DNA of 64,000 nt. It comes from DASPNH01 sp035626675. GTDB lineage: Bacteria; Desulfobacterota; Binatia; UBA1149; CAITLU01. The DNA lies in NCBI GenBank assembly GCA_035626675.1, contig DASPNH010000220.1, forward strand, positions 1 through 64,000, given 5' to 3'. Positions 25,213 to 33,380 of the stretch are shown here, in pieces. The notes below the pieces were generated by a model, which saw only the letters and a program-made list of their open reading frames with translations, made no database searches and was not told the DNA's origin. The translations under genes were made by a program, and so were the position numbers. Each line of letters starts with the position of its first letter. The first letter of the stretch is position 1.

Positions 25213-27738
25213 TCAGAGCGTCTTCAGGTACTCGATGATGGCGAGGCGCTCCTGGTCGGTCAGGACGGAGTTGAACTCGTGGCCGCCGTTGTCCTGCGCG
25301 AACATGCGCGTGTTGAAGATCTTTCGGTCTTCCATGTGGACGTCGGTCAGAGGCGGTACCGAGACCAGGTTCCAGCCCAGCAGTACGCCCGAATAGAACT
25401 CGGTCAGGATCTGCTCGGCCAGAGGGTCCTGCGGCTCGTCGGGATCGGGATTGCAGTTGACGTAGGGCGAGACCGACGGCGTCGTTGCCGACTCGACCTG
25501 ACACGGGATCTCCTCGTAGAGCCAGCCGACCTTCTGGCGATCGAAGGCGCGGTTCAGATCCGTGTCGTAGCCGGTGACGACCGAGCAGGTGACGCAGTCT
25601 TGCTGCTCGGCGGGCACCGGGCTCGAGACCCGGCGCCAGATCTGCTTGCGATCGGCAGGCTGGAGAACTTCCCAGAGATTGGGCACGGCGCCGTTGTGGA
25701 AGTAGGGTGCCGTCGCCCACACGCCATACAACGGCGGCGCCAGATACCCGATCTCGCGGTCGCCGCGCAATTCCTCGCGGTTCTGCGGCCCGCAGTCCTG
25801 GTCCGTGCCCGATGTCTGCGGATAGCCGAAGAAGCTGGTCTTGCCTGCCTGCTGCACGCCTTCGTTGTTGGCCAGGACGCGTTCCGGGTCGGTGCCGATG
25901 ATGTCGAGCGGAACGATGTAGGCGGCCATTGCCTCGAGCGCGGGCGTTTCCAGGAACGCAGGGTCTTTCACGTAACGCGGCGAGTACGCGCCGTGGCAGC
26001 TCGCGCATGATCCGTTGCCTTGCGGCCGCTCGACGGGATTGCCGCGTTCGGGCGCCCACATGTCCAGGGTGTGGAACAGGACCGCGCCCTGCTCGGCCAG
26101 CCCGGTATCGATGGGATAGGGGTAGACGGGCGCCTTCAGTGCTTCGACCCATGCGTTCATGTCGGGACCGTTGACGCGCATCCATTCCTGCGATGCCGGT
26201 GTCGTCCCGAGATTGGGAGCGTAGAAGATCGCATCCACGCGCGGCGCATCCATCGGAAAGACGCCGTCGACGAACTTGACCGGGCGGTGGCCCATGTTCC
26301 ACCACGCCGGCGTATCCATGTCGGCGGTCGACCCCGACGTCACCAGCTGTGCCATGACCTCGGGGCCGTGAATGCCTGCCATCGCAAAGGCCAGGTTGAC
26401 CAGACTGGCGTTGTTGCGCCCGCGCGTGCGGTTGAGATTGAGCACGGTCGCCGCCGAGGATTCCCAGCCGAGCGCCAGCATGTCTCGCAGCAGCAGGTTG
26501 AGATCGGCAAGACTGCTGCCACCGCCCACGATCATGCCGGGCCCGGCGCCACCATTGCCGCCGACGCTGCCGCTGTGACAGGCATGACACGTCACGGTGA
26601 TCTCGCCGCTCCAGGAACCGTCGGCGTGCCGCATCTGCGTGAACATCTCGGGCAGCCGACCGGAGCCGCCGTTGGTCTGGTTCGGGTCTTCGCCGGGCAG
26701 CGGATACGGATTGGCGACCGTGTCGAAAGCGCCGCCGTAGCGCTCGGCGGCCAGGTCGTCGAAGTTCTCCGGTCGCGAGAAGTAGCCGCCCCAAACCAGC
26801 CAGAGCTGGCTGAACTGCTCGGCAGAGAACGTCGAAGAGTTGCCGCCCTGGCCGACCTCGGTTGCGGTGAAGAGACCGCCGGGACCATCGCCGCCCGGAT
26901 CCAGGATCTGTCCGCCGCGCTCGAAACGTCCGCGCAGCTCGCCGCACGTCGCAGCGGCGCCGACTTCCTGGACCGCCTCGGGATCGACGTGGCAATTCTT
27001 CCACCAGGTATTGAAGTGCACGGCGCGGCCCGTGTTGACACCGGGCTGGATGAGCGTTCGCGGGTCGGCCGGCACCGGCTCTTCGTCGGGCTTGCCGTAG
27101 CAGTAGTCCCACACCGCCGAACCGCCGCGGCTGCTGCCGAGCAGCGGCTCGGGCTCGACCTCGCACGCGCTGGTCGGGCCGACAGAGCGGATCTGCGCAG
27201 CCTCGTTGATGCGGAAGGTCGAGAAGCGCCCGCAGTAGTGCGCGCCGGCGCTGCGCCATCCGACCTCGACGCCTTCGACCGGACCGGTGATTGCAGCGTA
27301 CTGCGTACCGGCGAGCTTGATGATGAGCGAGCCGGGCCGCGCGCTGACGAGTGTTACACCGCCAGAGGTGCCGTCGCGGTCGCGGTATTCATAGCCAGCG
27401 CCGCGCGCGCGCCAGTGCTCGCACGCAAGCTCGATGTCGCGATGATCCGAAAGGGTGGATGCGAGCGTCAGTGTGACGGTGCCGCCGCCGTCGCAGCGCG
27501 GGTCCGCCGGCAGCGCGGCCAGTGCCGCATCGCGGAAAACGAAACGCGCGCGGTCGCCCGCGCTGCCGTCACGATCGCGCAGATCGGCCAGGCGTCCGCC
27601 GGTCAGCGCAGTCTGCGCTCTGGCCGAGGTCGCTCCTGCTGCTGCCAGCAGCAGGCAGGCGGTCGCTACAAACATCGAACGCGAAAAAGCGCGGCTGCGG
27701 AAATTCGCCGCGCGTCGACACTGCGGGGTCGGAGCCAT
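25213..27738 (-). CDS. Exported diheme c-type cytochrome, RoxA/RoxB- or MauG-like
   Basis: An 841-residue periplasmic or secreted cytochrome. A signal peptide ends near TSARAQ. Two haem-attachment motifs are visible, CHACH (Cys384-His388) and CASCH (Cys578-His582), 194 residues apart, within a long cytochrome-peroxidase-like body (for example APPLYGVWATAPYFHNGAVPNLWEVL). The wide spacing and the CASCH motif resemble the rubber oxygenases RoxA/RoxB rather than classical CcpA peroxidases. About 330 residues precede the first haem, longer than RoxA. ATG 27738 is chosen because GAGGTGAG lies just upstream; GTG 27744 is possible. Polyisoprene cleavage is inference; a MauG-type or unknown oxidase role fits as well. 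Confidence 0.7.
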   Translation of the reverse strand: MAPTPQCRRAANFRSRAFSRSMFVATACLLLAAAGATSARAQTALTGGRLADLRDRDGSAGDRARFVFRDAALAALPADPRCDGGGTVTLTLASTLSDHRDIELACEHWRARGAGYEYRDRDGTSGGVTLVSARPGSLIIKLAGTQYAAITGPVEGVEVGWRSAGAHYCGRFSTFRINEAAQIRSVGPTSACEVEPEPLLGSSRGGSAVWDYCYGKPDEEPVPADPRTLIQPGVNTGRAVHFNTWWKNCHVDPEAVQEVGAAATCGELRGRFERGGQILDPGGDGPGGLFTATEVGQGGNSSTFSAEQFSQLWLVWGGYFSRPENFDDLAAERYGGAFDTVANPYPLPGEDPNQTNGGSGRLPEMFTQMRHADGSWSGEITVTCHACHSGSVGGNGGAGPGMIVGGGSSLADLNLLLRDMLALGWESSAATVLNLNRTRGRNNASLVNLAFAMAGIHGPEVMAQLVTSGSTADMDTPAWWNMGHRPVKFVDGVFPMDAPRVDAIFYAPNLGTTPASQEWMRVNGPDMNAWVEALKAPVYPYPIDTGLAEQGAVLFHTLDMWAPERGNPVERPQGNGSCASCHGAYSPRYVKDPAFLETPALEAMAAYIVPLDIIGTDPERVLANNEGVQQAGKTSFFGYPQTSGTDQDCGPQNREELRGDREIGYLAPPLYGVWATAPYFHNGAVPNLWEVLQPADRKQIWRRVSSPVPAEQQDCVTCSVVTGYDTDLNRAFDRQKVGWLYEEIPCQVESATTPSVSPYVNCNPDPDEPQDPLAEQILTEFYSGVLLGWNLVSVPPLTDVHMEDRKIFNTRMFAQDNGGHEFNSVLTDQERLAIIEYLKTL

Positions 27739-27800
27739 GCTCACCTCGTCGACTGCGAGCGCGGGCTCGTGGTCGTTGTTCGGAGGACAGACTCCCTCGT

Positions 27801-27829
27801 CGTTAACGGGCCGCGAACAAGGCTGTCAA
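27801..27829 (-). promoter_or_regulatory. Possible promoter of the diheme cytochrome gene
   Basis: On the minus strand a perfect TTGACA (27824-27829) is followed after 17 bases by TTAACG (27801-27806). The -35 box is exact but the -10 box is poor. It lies about 65 bases upstream of ATG 27738 in a 271-base gap that otherwise shows no gene. Confidence 0.35.
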
Positions 27830-28009
27830 CAGGGTGGCGAATCGAATCGCACAGGCTTGCAAAACTCCCGTCGTGTTCCCGCAAACGGCGCTCGGCGCGC
27901 TGGCGCAGCGCGATACGGGCCGGGAGATGACGCGCCTCGAAGGGGGGAGCGGGCTGCGGCCGGCCACCGGCATGGCGGCGCGAGGCACCGTCGTTGGGCC
28001 GCGCGATGC

Positions 28010-29587
28010 TCAGCGAGAGCGCGCAGCGCCGCTGGACGCGTCGCCAAGCCGTGCCCGTGCCAGCCCGGTCAGATCACCGGTGGGATGCGGCGTGAATCCC
28101 TCGAGCCGCGTCGAAGCGACCACCACGTTGCTCGGCCACCACAACATCACGTACGGCAGGAGGCTGGCGGTGCGCCGCTGCAGGCGCGCGTAGATTCGCC
28201 GGCGCCGCTCCGTGCCCGTCGCGCGCTGTCCGCGTTCGGCGAGCCGGTCCACGCGCGCATCGGAGAAGGCGCCGCGGTTGCTTCCGTTCGGCGGCGTCAT
28301 CTTCGAATGGAACGCGAGCCGGAACAGGTCGGGGTCGCGAATGCCGATCCACGCCAGCGAGTGCAGATCGAAATCGCCTCTGCGGATGTCGCCGAAGAAC
28401 GTTCCCCACTCATGGCTGACGACGTCCAGCTCGATGCCGACCTCGCCGAGCTGCGCGGCCAGCACTTCGGCAATGCGCCGGCGCAATTCGACGGTGCTCG
28501 TGCGGTAGCGCAGCCGAAGACGCGGCGCCGGCCCGTCACCATCCGGATCGTGATGGCCGGCCGCTTCCAGGAGTGCGCGCGCAAGGTCGGGGTCATGCTC
28601 GTAGGACGATACGGCGCGGTACGCCCAGTGATGCGGCGGCAACAGGCCGCTGGCCACGCGCGCCTGCCCGCGCAGCACGTGCTCGACGATGGCCGCGCGA
28701 TCGATGGCGTGGGCGATGGCCCTGCGCACGCGCACGTCGGCCAGGGCAGGGTGGCGATGCTGGAAGCTCAGGTACTGAACCGCATCGTAGGGCGAGACGA
28801 TCACGCGAAGGGTGCTCTCGTGCTCGGCCAGATACGCCACGGCATCGGGCTCGAGCGCGTTCTGCACGAAGTCCAGGCTGCCGTAGCGCAGCTCGAGCAC
28901 GCGCATGATGGCGTCGGGCACGACGCGGAACGTGATGGCGCGAATCTTCGGCGCCTGCTCGTACCATCGCTCGAAGGCAGCTAGCTCGACGCTGCCATCG
29001 GCTTGCGAGCCCGTGATGCGGTAGGGACCGCAGCCGACCAGTTCCTTCGCGTTCAGATTTGTACGCCCGGCCAGCGCCGCCGGCAGGATGCCGAGCCCGG
29101 CCGCCTCGAGCACGGCGCCGGTGGTCTGGGCCAGACGGAAGCGGACGATCGACGTGCCTTGCGCCTCCACCGATGCCAGCACCGACAGGGCGGCGCGCTT
29201 TGGCGAAGCGATCGCGCCATCCAGAACGGACCGGTAGGTGGACGCGACGTCGCCGGCCGTCACGGGCGTGCCGTCGTGGAAAAACGCCCCGTCCTCGAGC
29301 TCGAACTCGTAGGTTCGCGCGTCCACACGAGTCCACGACCTGGCCAGCGCCGGCCGGTAACCACCGCTCTCGTCGGCTTCGACGAGGGAGCAGAAGACCA
29401 TTCCTGCGATGCGCGAGGCGTTGGCGTCGGTAGCCATGCGTGGATCGAGATTTCCGGGCGCAGACTCGATCCCGATTTGAAACACTTCGCCCACCAAGGC
29501 TGGGGCGGTGCCGCACGAAGTTCCCAACAGCGCCGAAAACAACGCACCGATGATGACTAAATGGGCAGGAAATTGGCGGTTTTTGAT
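28010..29587 (-). CDS. ABC transporter family 5 (peptide/nickel-type) substrate-binding lipoprotein
   Basis: About 525 residues with the OppA/DppA layout: NLDPRMATDANASRIAGMVF near the N-terminus, YEFELEDGAFFHDGTPVTAGDV, ELVGCGPYRI, and a C-terminal WIGIRDPDLFRLAF. A hydrophobic stretch ending LLGTSC suggests a lipid-anchored periplasmic protein. The start is unclear: between the gene body and the divergent mltD-like gene there is no in-frame ATG, GTG or TTG before the signal sequence. The nearest ATG (29824) lies inside the opposite-strand gene. The end given here is the codon at the head of the signal region (ATC), so the real start may be non-canonical. No permease or ATPase gene adjoins. 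Confidence 0.7.
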   Translation of the reverse strand: MKNRQFPAHLVIIGALFSALLGTSCGTAPALVGEVFQIGIESAPGNLDPRMATDANASRIAGMVFCSLVEADESGGYRPALARSWTRVDARTYEFELEDGAFFHDGTPVTAGDVASTYRSVLDGAIASPKRAALSVLASVEAQGTSIVRFRLAQTTGAVLEAAGLGILPAALAGRTNLNAKELVGCGPYRITGSQADGSVELAAFERWYEQAPKIRAITFRVVPDAIMRVLELRYGSLDFVQNALEPDAVAYLAEHESTLRVIVSPYDAVQYLSFQHRHPALADVRVRRAIAHAIDRAAIVEHVLRGQARVASGLLPPHHWAYRAVSSYEHDPDLARALLEAAGHHDPDGDGPAPRLRLRYRTSTVELRRRIAEVLAAQLGEVGIELDVVSHEWGTFFGDIRRGDFDLHSLAWIGIRDPDLFRLAFHSKMTPPNGSNRGAFSDARVDRLAERGQRATGTERRRRIYARLQRRTASLLPYVMLWWPSNVVVASTRLEGFTPHPTGDLTGLARARLGDASSGAARSR

Positions 29588-29645
29588 TAGAAGGCCGGTG
29601 GTCGGTTTGGTACCATGACCGCCTAACGCCTTCAGGAGGTTCGGA

Positions 29646-31820
29646 ATGCGGACATTTGGTGGGGCAGTGGCTGCGGCAGCGGCGGCGGTGGCCTTCTCGG
29701 TAGTAACGGTTTCAGGAGCAGCGGCGGCCGGGTCCAATCCCGGAAGCTCGCACTTCCCTCGATACAAGGAGCTGGAGCCCAACGTAGCGTTCTGGCGGAA
29801 CGTGTTCACCAAGTGGTCCAGCAAACAGATCGCTTTCCACGATGTCGAGCACCTGGACCTGGTTTACTCGGTCCTGTCCATCGAAGACATCGTCACGCGC
29901 CTGCCGTATCCGCAGCAGGATGCCGCCATCACGGCCCGCCGCAAGGCCGAGGGTGAGCGCATCGAGGCCATGCTGACCCGCATCGGGCAGGGCCAGGTCC
30001 GCACCGAAGAAGAGAAGGGCATCGTCAAGGCCATCGCCAAGATCGGCCACGAGCCTGTCTATGCCAAGACCCTTGCCGAGCAGATCCGTTCCCAGCGCGG
30101 GCTGGGCGACAAGTTCTGCGACGCCTACAAGCGCGCCGCCGCCTACATGCCGATGATGCAGTCGATCCTGCGCAGCCAGGGCGTGCCCGAGCAGCTCGTG
30201 GCGCTGCCGCTGGTGGAGTCGGGCTATCAGATCGGCGCGCGTTCCTCGGTCGGCGCAGCCGGCATCTGGCAGTTCATGCCCGCCACCGGTCGCCTCTACA
30301 TGGAGGTCAACGACACCACCGACGAGCGCCGCGACCCGATGCGCGCCACCGAAGGCGCCGCCCGCTACCTGCGCAAGAGCTACGATGCGCTCGGCTCCTG
30401 GCCGCTGGCCATCACGTCCTACAACCACGGCCTCGGCGGCGTGGCCAACGCCGTCAAGACCATGGGCACGACGCATTTCGGCGTCATCGCCCGCCATTAC
30501 AAGGGCAAGACGTTCGGGTTCGCCTCGCGCAACTTCTACGCCGAGTTCCTGGCGGCCCACGATTCGATCGAGCGCGCGCCCGAGCTGTGCGGCGTGATCT
30601 CGGTCGATACCTACCAGCCCGACGACTTCGTCCTGGATGCCAGCATGCCGTTGAGGGACCTGGCCCGCGCCGCCGGCGTCAGCGCCGAGGACCTGGCCAG
30701 CATGAATCCCGCCCTCAGCGACAAGGTCACTCGCGGCGCCGTGCGCGTTCCCAAGGGCTATCGCCTGAATCTGCCGCGCGGCTCGCGCAACGATTTCTCG
30801 GCCGCCTATGCGCGCCTGGACCGCAACGCCCCCGCTACGATGGTCGCATCGGCATCCGGCTCGCGTACGCACAAGGTGGTGCGCGGACAGACGCTCTCGC
30901 AGATCGCCAGCCGCTACGGCACCAGCGTCTCGACGCTGCAGAAGATGAACGGCCTGAAGAGCGCCAAGGCCGTCAAGGTCGGCCAGACGCTGAAGATCCC
31001 GGGTGGACCCAAGGTCATGGAAGTGCAGCCTGCCGTCGTCGCCTCGGCGAGCAAGGACAGCACGGCGCAGGCCGCTGCAGCAGCCAAGGCCGCAGCCAAA
31101 GAGGTCGAAGAGGCCAAGGCCGCAGCGGCTGCCGCTGCCGCGGTTCCTGCCGCTGCCGAGCCGGCGTCGGCTGCGGTGCTGGCGGCCAAGACCGCGGTTG
31201 CCGCGATGCCGGCGGCCGTCGTGGCCAAGACCAGCGACCAAGCCACCGAGCCTGAGCCCGTGGCAGTGGCCGCCGCCAGGCCGGCAGCGCCCGAGGACGA
31301 TGCCGTGCTGACGACGACCCACAAGGTCGGCCGTGGCCAGACGCTCACGCAGATCGCCTCGATGTACAAGACGACCGTGCCCGAGCTGATGCGCATCAAC
31401 GGCATCAAGAGCGCCACCAAGGTCCGTCAGGGCCAGGAGCTCAAGGTTCGCGCCAGCGCCACGCAGATCGCTTCCTCGGCCCCGGCCACCGGCAGCTACA
31501 AGGTCAAGAGCGGCGACACGCTCTGGAGCGTGGCCAAGGCCAACGATACGTCGGTGGAAACGCTCAAACGTCTGAACGGAGGCGCCAGCACGCTCAAGGT
31601 CGGAAGCACGATCAAGCTGCCAACGGGCAGCGCGACCTCGACGGCTTCCAAGGCCGCCACCAAGGACAGCACCGTCGGCATGCATCGGGTCAAGCCGGGC
31701 CAGACGCTGTCGGCCATCGCGCGCCAGTACAACTGCTCGGTCGATGCGATCAAGAAGATCAATCGCATCAGCGATCCTTCCAAGGTCAAAGTCGGGCAGA
31801 CCATCAAGGTTCCGCTCTAA
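29646..31820 (+). CDS. Lytic murein transglycosylase with LysM repeats (MltD-like)
   Basis: A 724-residue exported wall enzyme. A signal peptide precedes a family 1 transglycosylase domain with the catalytic Glu191 in LPLVESGYQ, then GAAGIWQFMPATG, YLRKSYDALGSWPLAITSYNHG and a FYAEFLAA end. Residues about 330-375 form a degenerate LysM, followed by four clear LysM repeats (starting near 400, 560, 620 and 680), each with a GQTLxxIA or GDTLxxVA core, separated by an Ala-rich linker. It would cleave peptidoglycan between MurNAc and GlcNAc in the periplasm. AGGAGG stands just before ATG 29646. A perfect hairpin follows the gene 23 bases after the stop. Confidence 0.9.
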   Translation: MRTFGGAVAAAAAAVAFSVVTVSGAAAAGSNPGSSHFPRYKELEPNVAFWRNVFTKWSSKQIAFHDVEHLDLVYSVLSIEDIVTRLPYPQQDAAITARRKAEGERIEAMLTRIGQGQVRTEEEKGIVKAIAKIGHEPVYAKTLAEQIRSQRGLGDKFCDAYKRAAAYMPMMQSILRSQGVPEQLVALPLVESGYQIGARSSVGAAGIWQFMPATGRLYMEVNDTTDERRDPMRATEGAARYLRKSYDALGSWPLAITSYNHGLGGVANAVKTMGTTHFGVIARHYKGKTFGFASRNFYAEFLAAHDSIERAPELCGVISVDTYQPDDFVLDASMPLRDLARAAGVSAEDLASMNPALSDKVTRGAVRVPKGYRLNLPRGSRNDFSAAYARLDRNAPATMVASASGSRTHKVVRGQTLSQIASRYGTSVSTLQKMNGLKSAKAVKVGQTLKIPGGPKVMEVQPAVVASASKDSTAQAAAAAKAAAKEVEEAKAAAAAAAAVPAAAEPASAAVLAAKTAVAAMPAAVVAKTSDQATEPEPVAVAAARPAAPEDDAVLTTTHKVGRGQTLTQIASMYKTTVPELMRINGIKSATKVRQGQELKVRASATQIASSAPATGSYKVKSGDTLWSVAKANDTSVETLKRLNGGASTLKVGSTIKLPTGSATSTASKAATKDSTVGMHRVKPGQTLSAIARQYNCSVDAIKKINRISDPSKVKVGQTIKVPL

Positions 31821-31843
31821 GCTCTCTGTCCTGCTTCGGAATC

Positions 31844-31874
31844 GACGGCCCAGCGTGCTATACGCTGGGCCGTC
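31844..31874 (+). terminator. Perfect 13-bp hairpin abutting the next start codon
   Basis: Arms 31844-31856 (GACGGCCCAGCGT) and 31862-31874 are exact reverse complements with a 5-base loop. The second arm ends directly against the GTG start of the siroheme synthase gene, and a short T-rich stretch (ATTTGTT) follows. It could end mltD transcription, or fold over the ribosome-binding region of the downstream operon. Confidence 0.65.
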
Positions 31875-32564
31875 GTGCATTTGTTCCCCGTCTTCCTTCG
31901 CCTCGAGAACCAGCCATGCGTGGTCGTCGGTGCAGGCCCGGTCGGCCTGTCCAAGACGCGCGCGCTGCTCGACGCCGCCGCGCTCGTGACCGTGATCGAG
32001 CCGCGGCCTTCGAGCTCGCTGCGGACGCTGTGCGAATCCTTCCGCTCGCTTCGGCTGCATCCGCGCGCGTTCGCGACCGGGGACACGCGCGGCGCGTTGC
32101 TCGTCTTCGCCTGCACCGGCGTTGTCGAGGTCCAGGCTGCCGTCGCCGCCGATGCCTCACGGTCGGGCGCGCTGCTGTGCCGCGCCGACGATGCCGAGGC
32201 GGGCGACTTCACCACCGCTGCCGTCCTTCGACGCGGCCCGCTTGCCGTGGCCGTCTCCAGCGGCGGTGCCAGCCCGGCCTTGGCGGCGCGCGCGCGCGAT
32301 GCGGCCGCCGGCGCGATCGGCCAGGAGTACGGCGGCGCGGCCGAGGTGCTTGGCCGGCTTCGCATCGAGCTTCGCAAGATGGCAGTCACCCAGGGCCGGC
32401 GCGCCGCGACGCTGCGCTGGATCCTGGACCAGGGGCTGCTCGAATTGGTGCGACAGGGCAGCACTTCTCGAATCGATGCGCTGGTGACCGACGCGCTCGC
32501 GCGCGCCGCCCGGCAACCCGGCCTCGATGAGCAGGCCAGCGAGGTCGACCCGTGCACAGCGTGA
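31875..32564 (+). CDS. Siroheme synthase N-terminal-type protein (precorrin-2 dehydrogenase / ferrochelatase)
   Basis: A 229-residue cytoplasmic protein of the CysG-N/Met8 type. It begins MHLFPVFLRLENQPCVVVGAG, the typical opening strand and NAD-binding Gly motif, and continues with VTVIEP and a helical dimer domain. The family oxidises precorrin-2 with NAD and inserts iron to give siroheme. The precorrin-2 maker, CobA, is encoded in the same operon at 35599. The GTG start follows a hairpin with no Shine-Dalgarno sequence. It overlaps the next gene by 13 bases. Confidence 0.8.
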   Translation: MHLFPVFLRLENQPCVVVGAGPVGLSKTRALLDAAALVTVIEPRPSSSLRTLCESFRSLRLHPRAFATGDTRGALLVFACTGVVEVQAAVAADASRSGALLCRADDAEAGDFTTAAVLRRGPLAVAVSSGGASPALAARARDAAAGAIGQEYGGAAEVLGRLRIELRKMAVTQGRRAATLRWILDQGLLELVRQGSTSRIDALVTDALARAARQPGLDEQASEVDPCTA

Positions 32565-33379
32565 TGCTCCTCGTCGCCGCGTTCTGCTACGTGGCCGCCT
32601 CCTTCAGCTTCTCGCGCAGCCTGTCTTCGACCGAGCAGCCGGCCACGCGCATCGCTCCGTGGGTGCTGGCCGTCGGCTTTGCGATGCACACCCTGGACCT
32701 GCTGCGCGAGTTCTCGATCGGCGGCGGCCCGCCGGTGGGAAGCTTCGCCGGCGGCTTCTCTTTCTTCGCATGGCTGCTGGTGGCGCTGTACCTGGCGCTG
32801 CAGTCGCGGCTGCCGCTTGCCGCGGCCGGTGCCATCGTGGCGCCGGTGGCGTTCATCGCCGTGCTGATCGATGCGCTGCAGGGCAGCAACGACGTCGCCA
32901 TTCCGCAGGCGCTGCGCAGCCCGTGGCTGCCGGTCCACGTGACGCTGGCGTTCCTCGGCAATGCGGTCTTCGCCCTGGCCTTCGCCGTCAGCGCCGTCTA
33001 CCTGCTGCAGGAGAATCTCCTGAAGACGCATCGAAGCGGGACGCTCATCCGGCGTCTGCCGGCCCTGGAGCGTCTCGACCGTCTCAATCACGTCTTCCTG
33101 GTCTGGGGCTTTCCGCTGCTGACCCTGGGCATCGTCACCGGCGGCGTCTGGTCGATGAATGCGTGGGGGCACTTCTGGAGCTGGGAGCCGCGCGAGGTCC
33201 TGGCGGTGCTGACGTGGCTCCTCTACGCCGGCCTGCTCCAGCTTCGCATGCTCGGCGACCTGCGCGGCCGCCGTGCGGCGCACTGGACCATCGCCGCCTT
33301 TGCGTTCCTGATCGTCTCGTATCTGGCCGTCAACATCCTCGGCATCGGCGGGCGTCACGGATTGGGGCAGGTCGGCTAG
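32552..33379 (+). CDS. Cytochrome c assembly CcsA/HemX-like membrane protein
   Basis: A 275-residue inner-membrane protein with eight or so hydrophobic segments. The haem-handling tryptophan motif is WGHFWSWEPREVLAVLTWLLYA near residue 210, as in the CcsA/ResC/CcmC superfamily; conserved His residues flank it. The position between the siroheme gene and hemA matches HemX, a regulator or assembly factor of HemA in other bacteria. The alternative is a genuine haem-exporting CcsA for c-type cytochromes, of which this window encodes two diheme forms. GTG 32552 begins within the preceding gene; the stop is one base from the TTG start of hemA. Confidence 0.8.
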   Translation: MHSVMLLVAAFCYVAASFSFSRSLSSTEQPATRIAPWVLAVGFAMHTLDLLREFSIGGGPPVGSFAGGFSFFAWLLVALYLALQSRLPLAAAGAIVAPVAFIAVLIDALQGSNDVAIPQALRSPWLPVHVTLAFLGNAVFALAFAVSAVYLLQENLLKTHRSGTLIRRLPALERLDRLNHVFLVWGFPLLTLGIVTGGVWSMNAWGHFWSWEPREVLAVLTWLLYAGLLQLRMLGDLRGRRAAHWTIAAFAFLIVSYLAVNILGIGGRHGLGQVG

Positions 33380-33380
33380 C

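Noticed and set aside
29712..32060. A 782-codon minus-strand frame opposite the LysM transglycosylase
   Set aside because: The plus-strand protein has catalytic and LysM motifs; the antisense frame is a codon-bias shadow.
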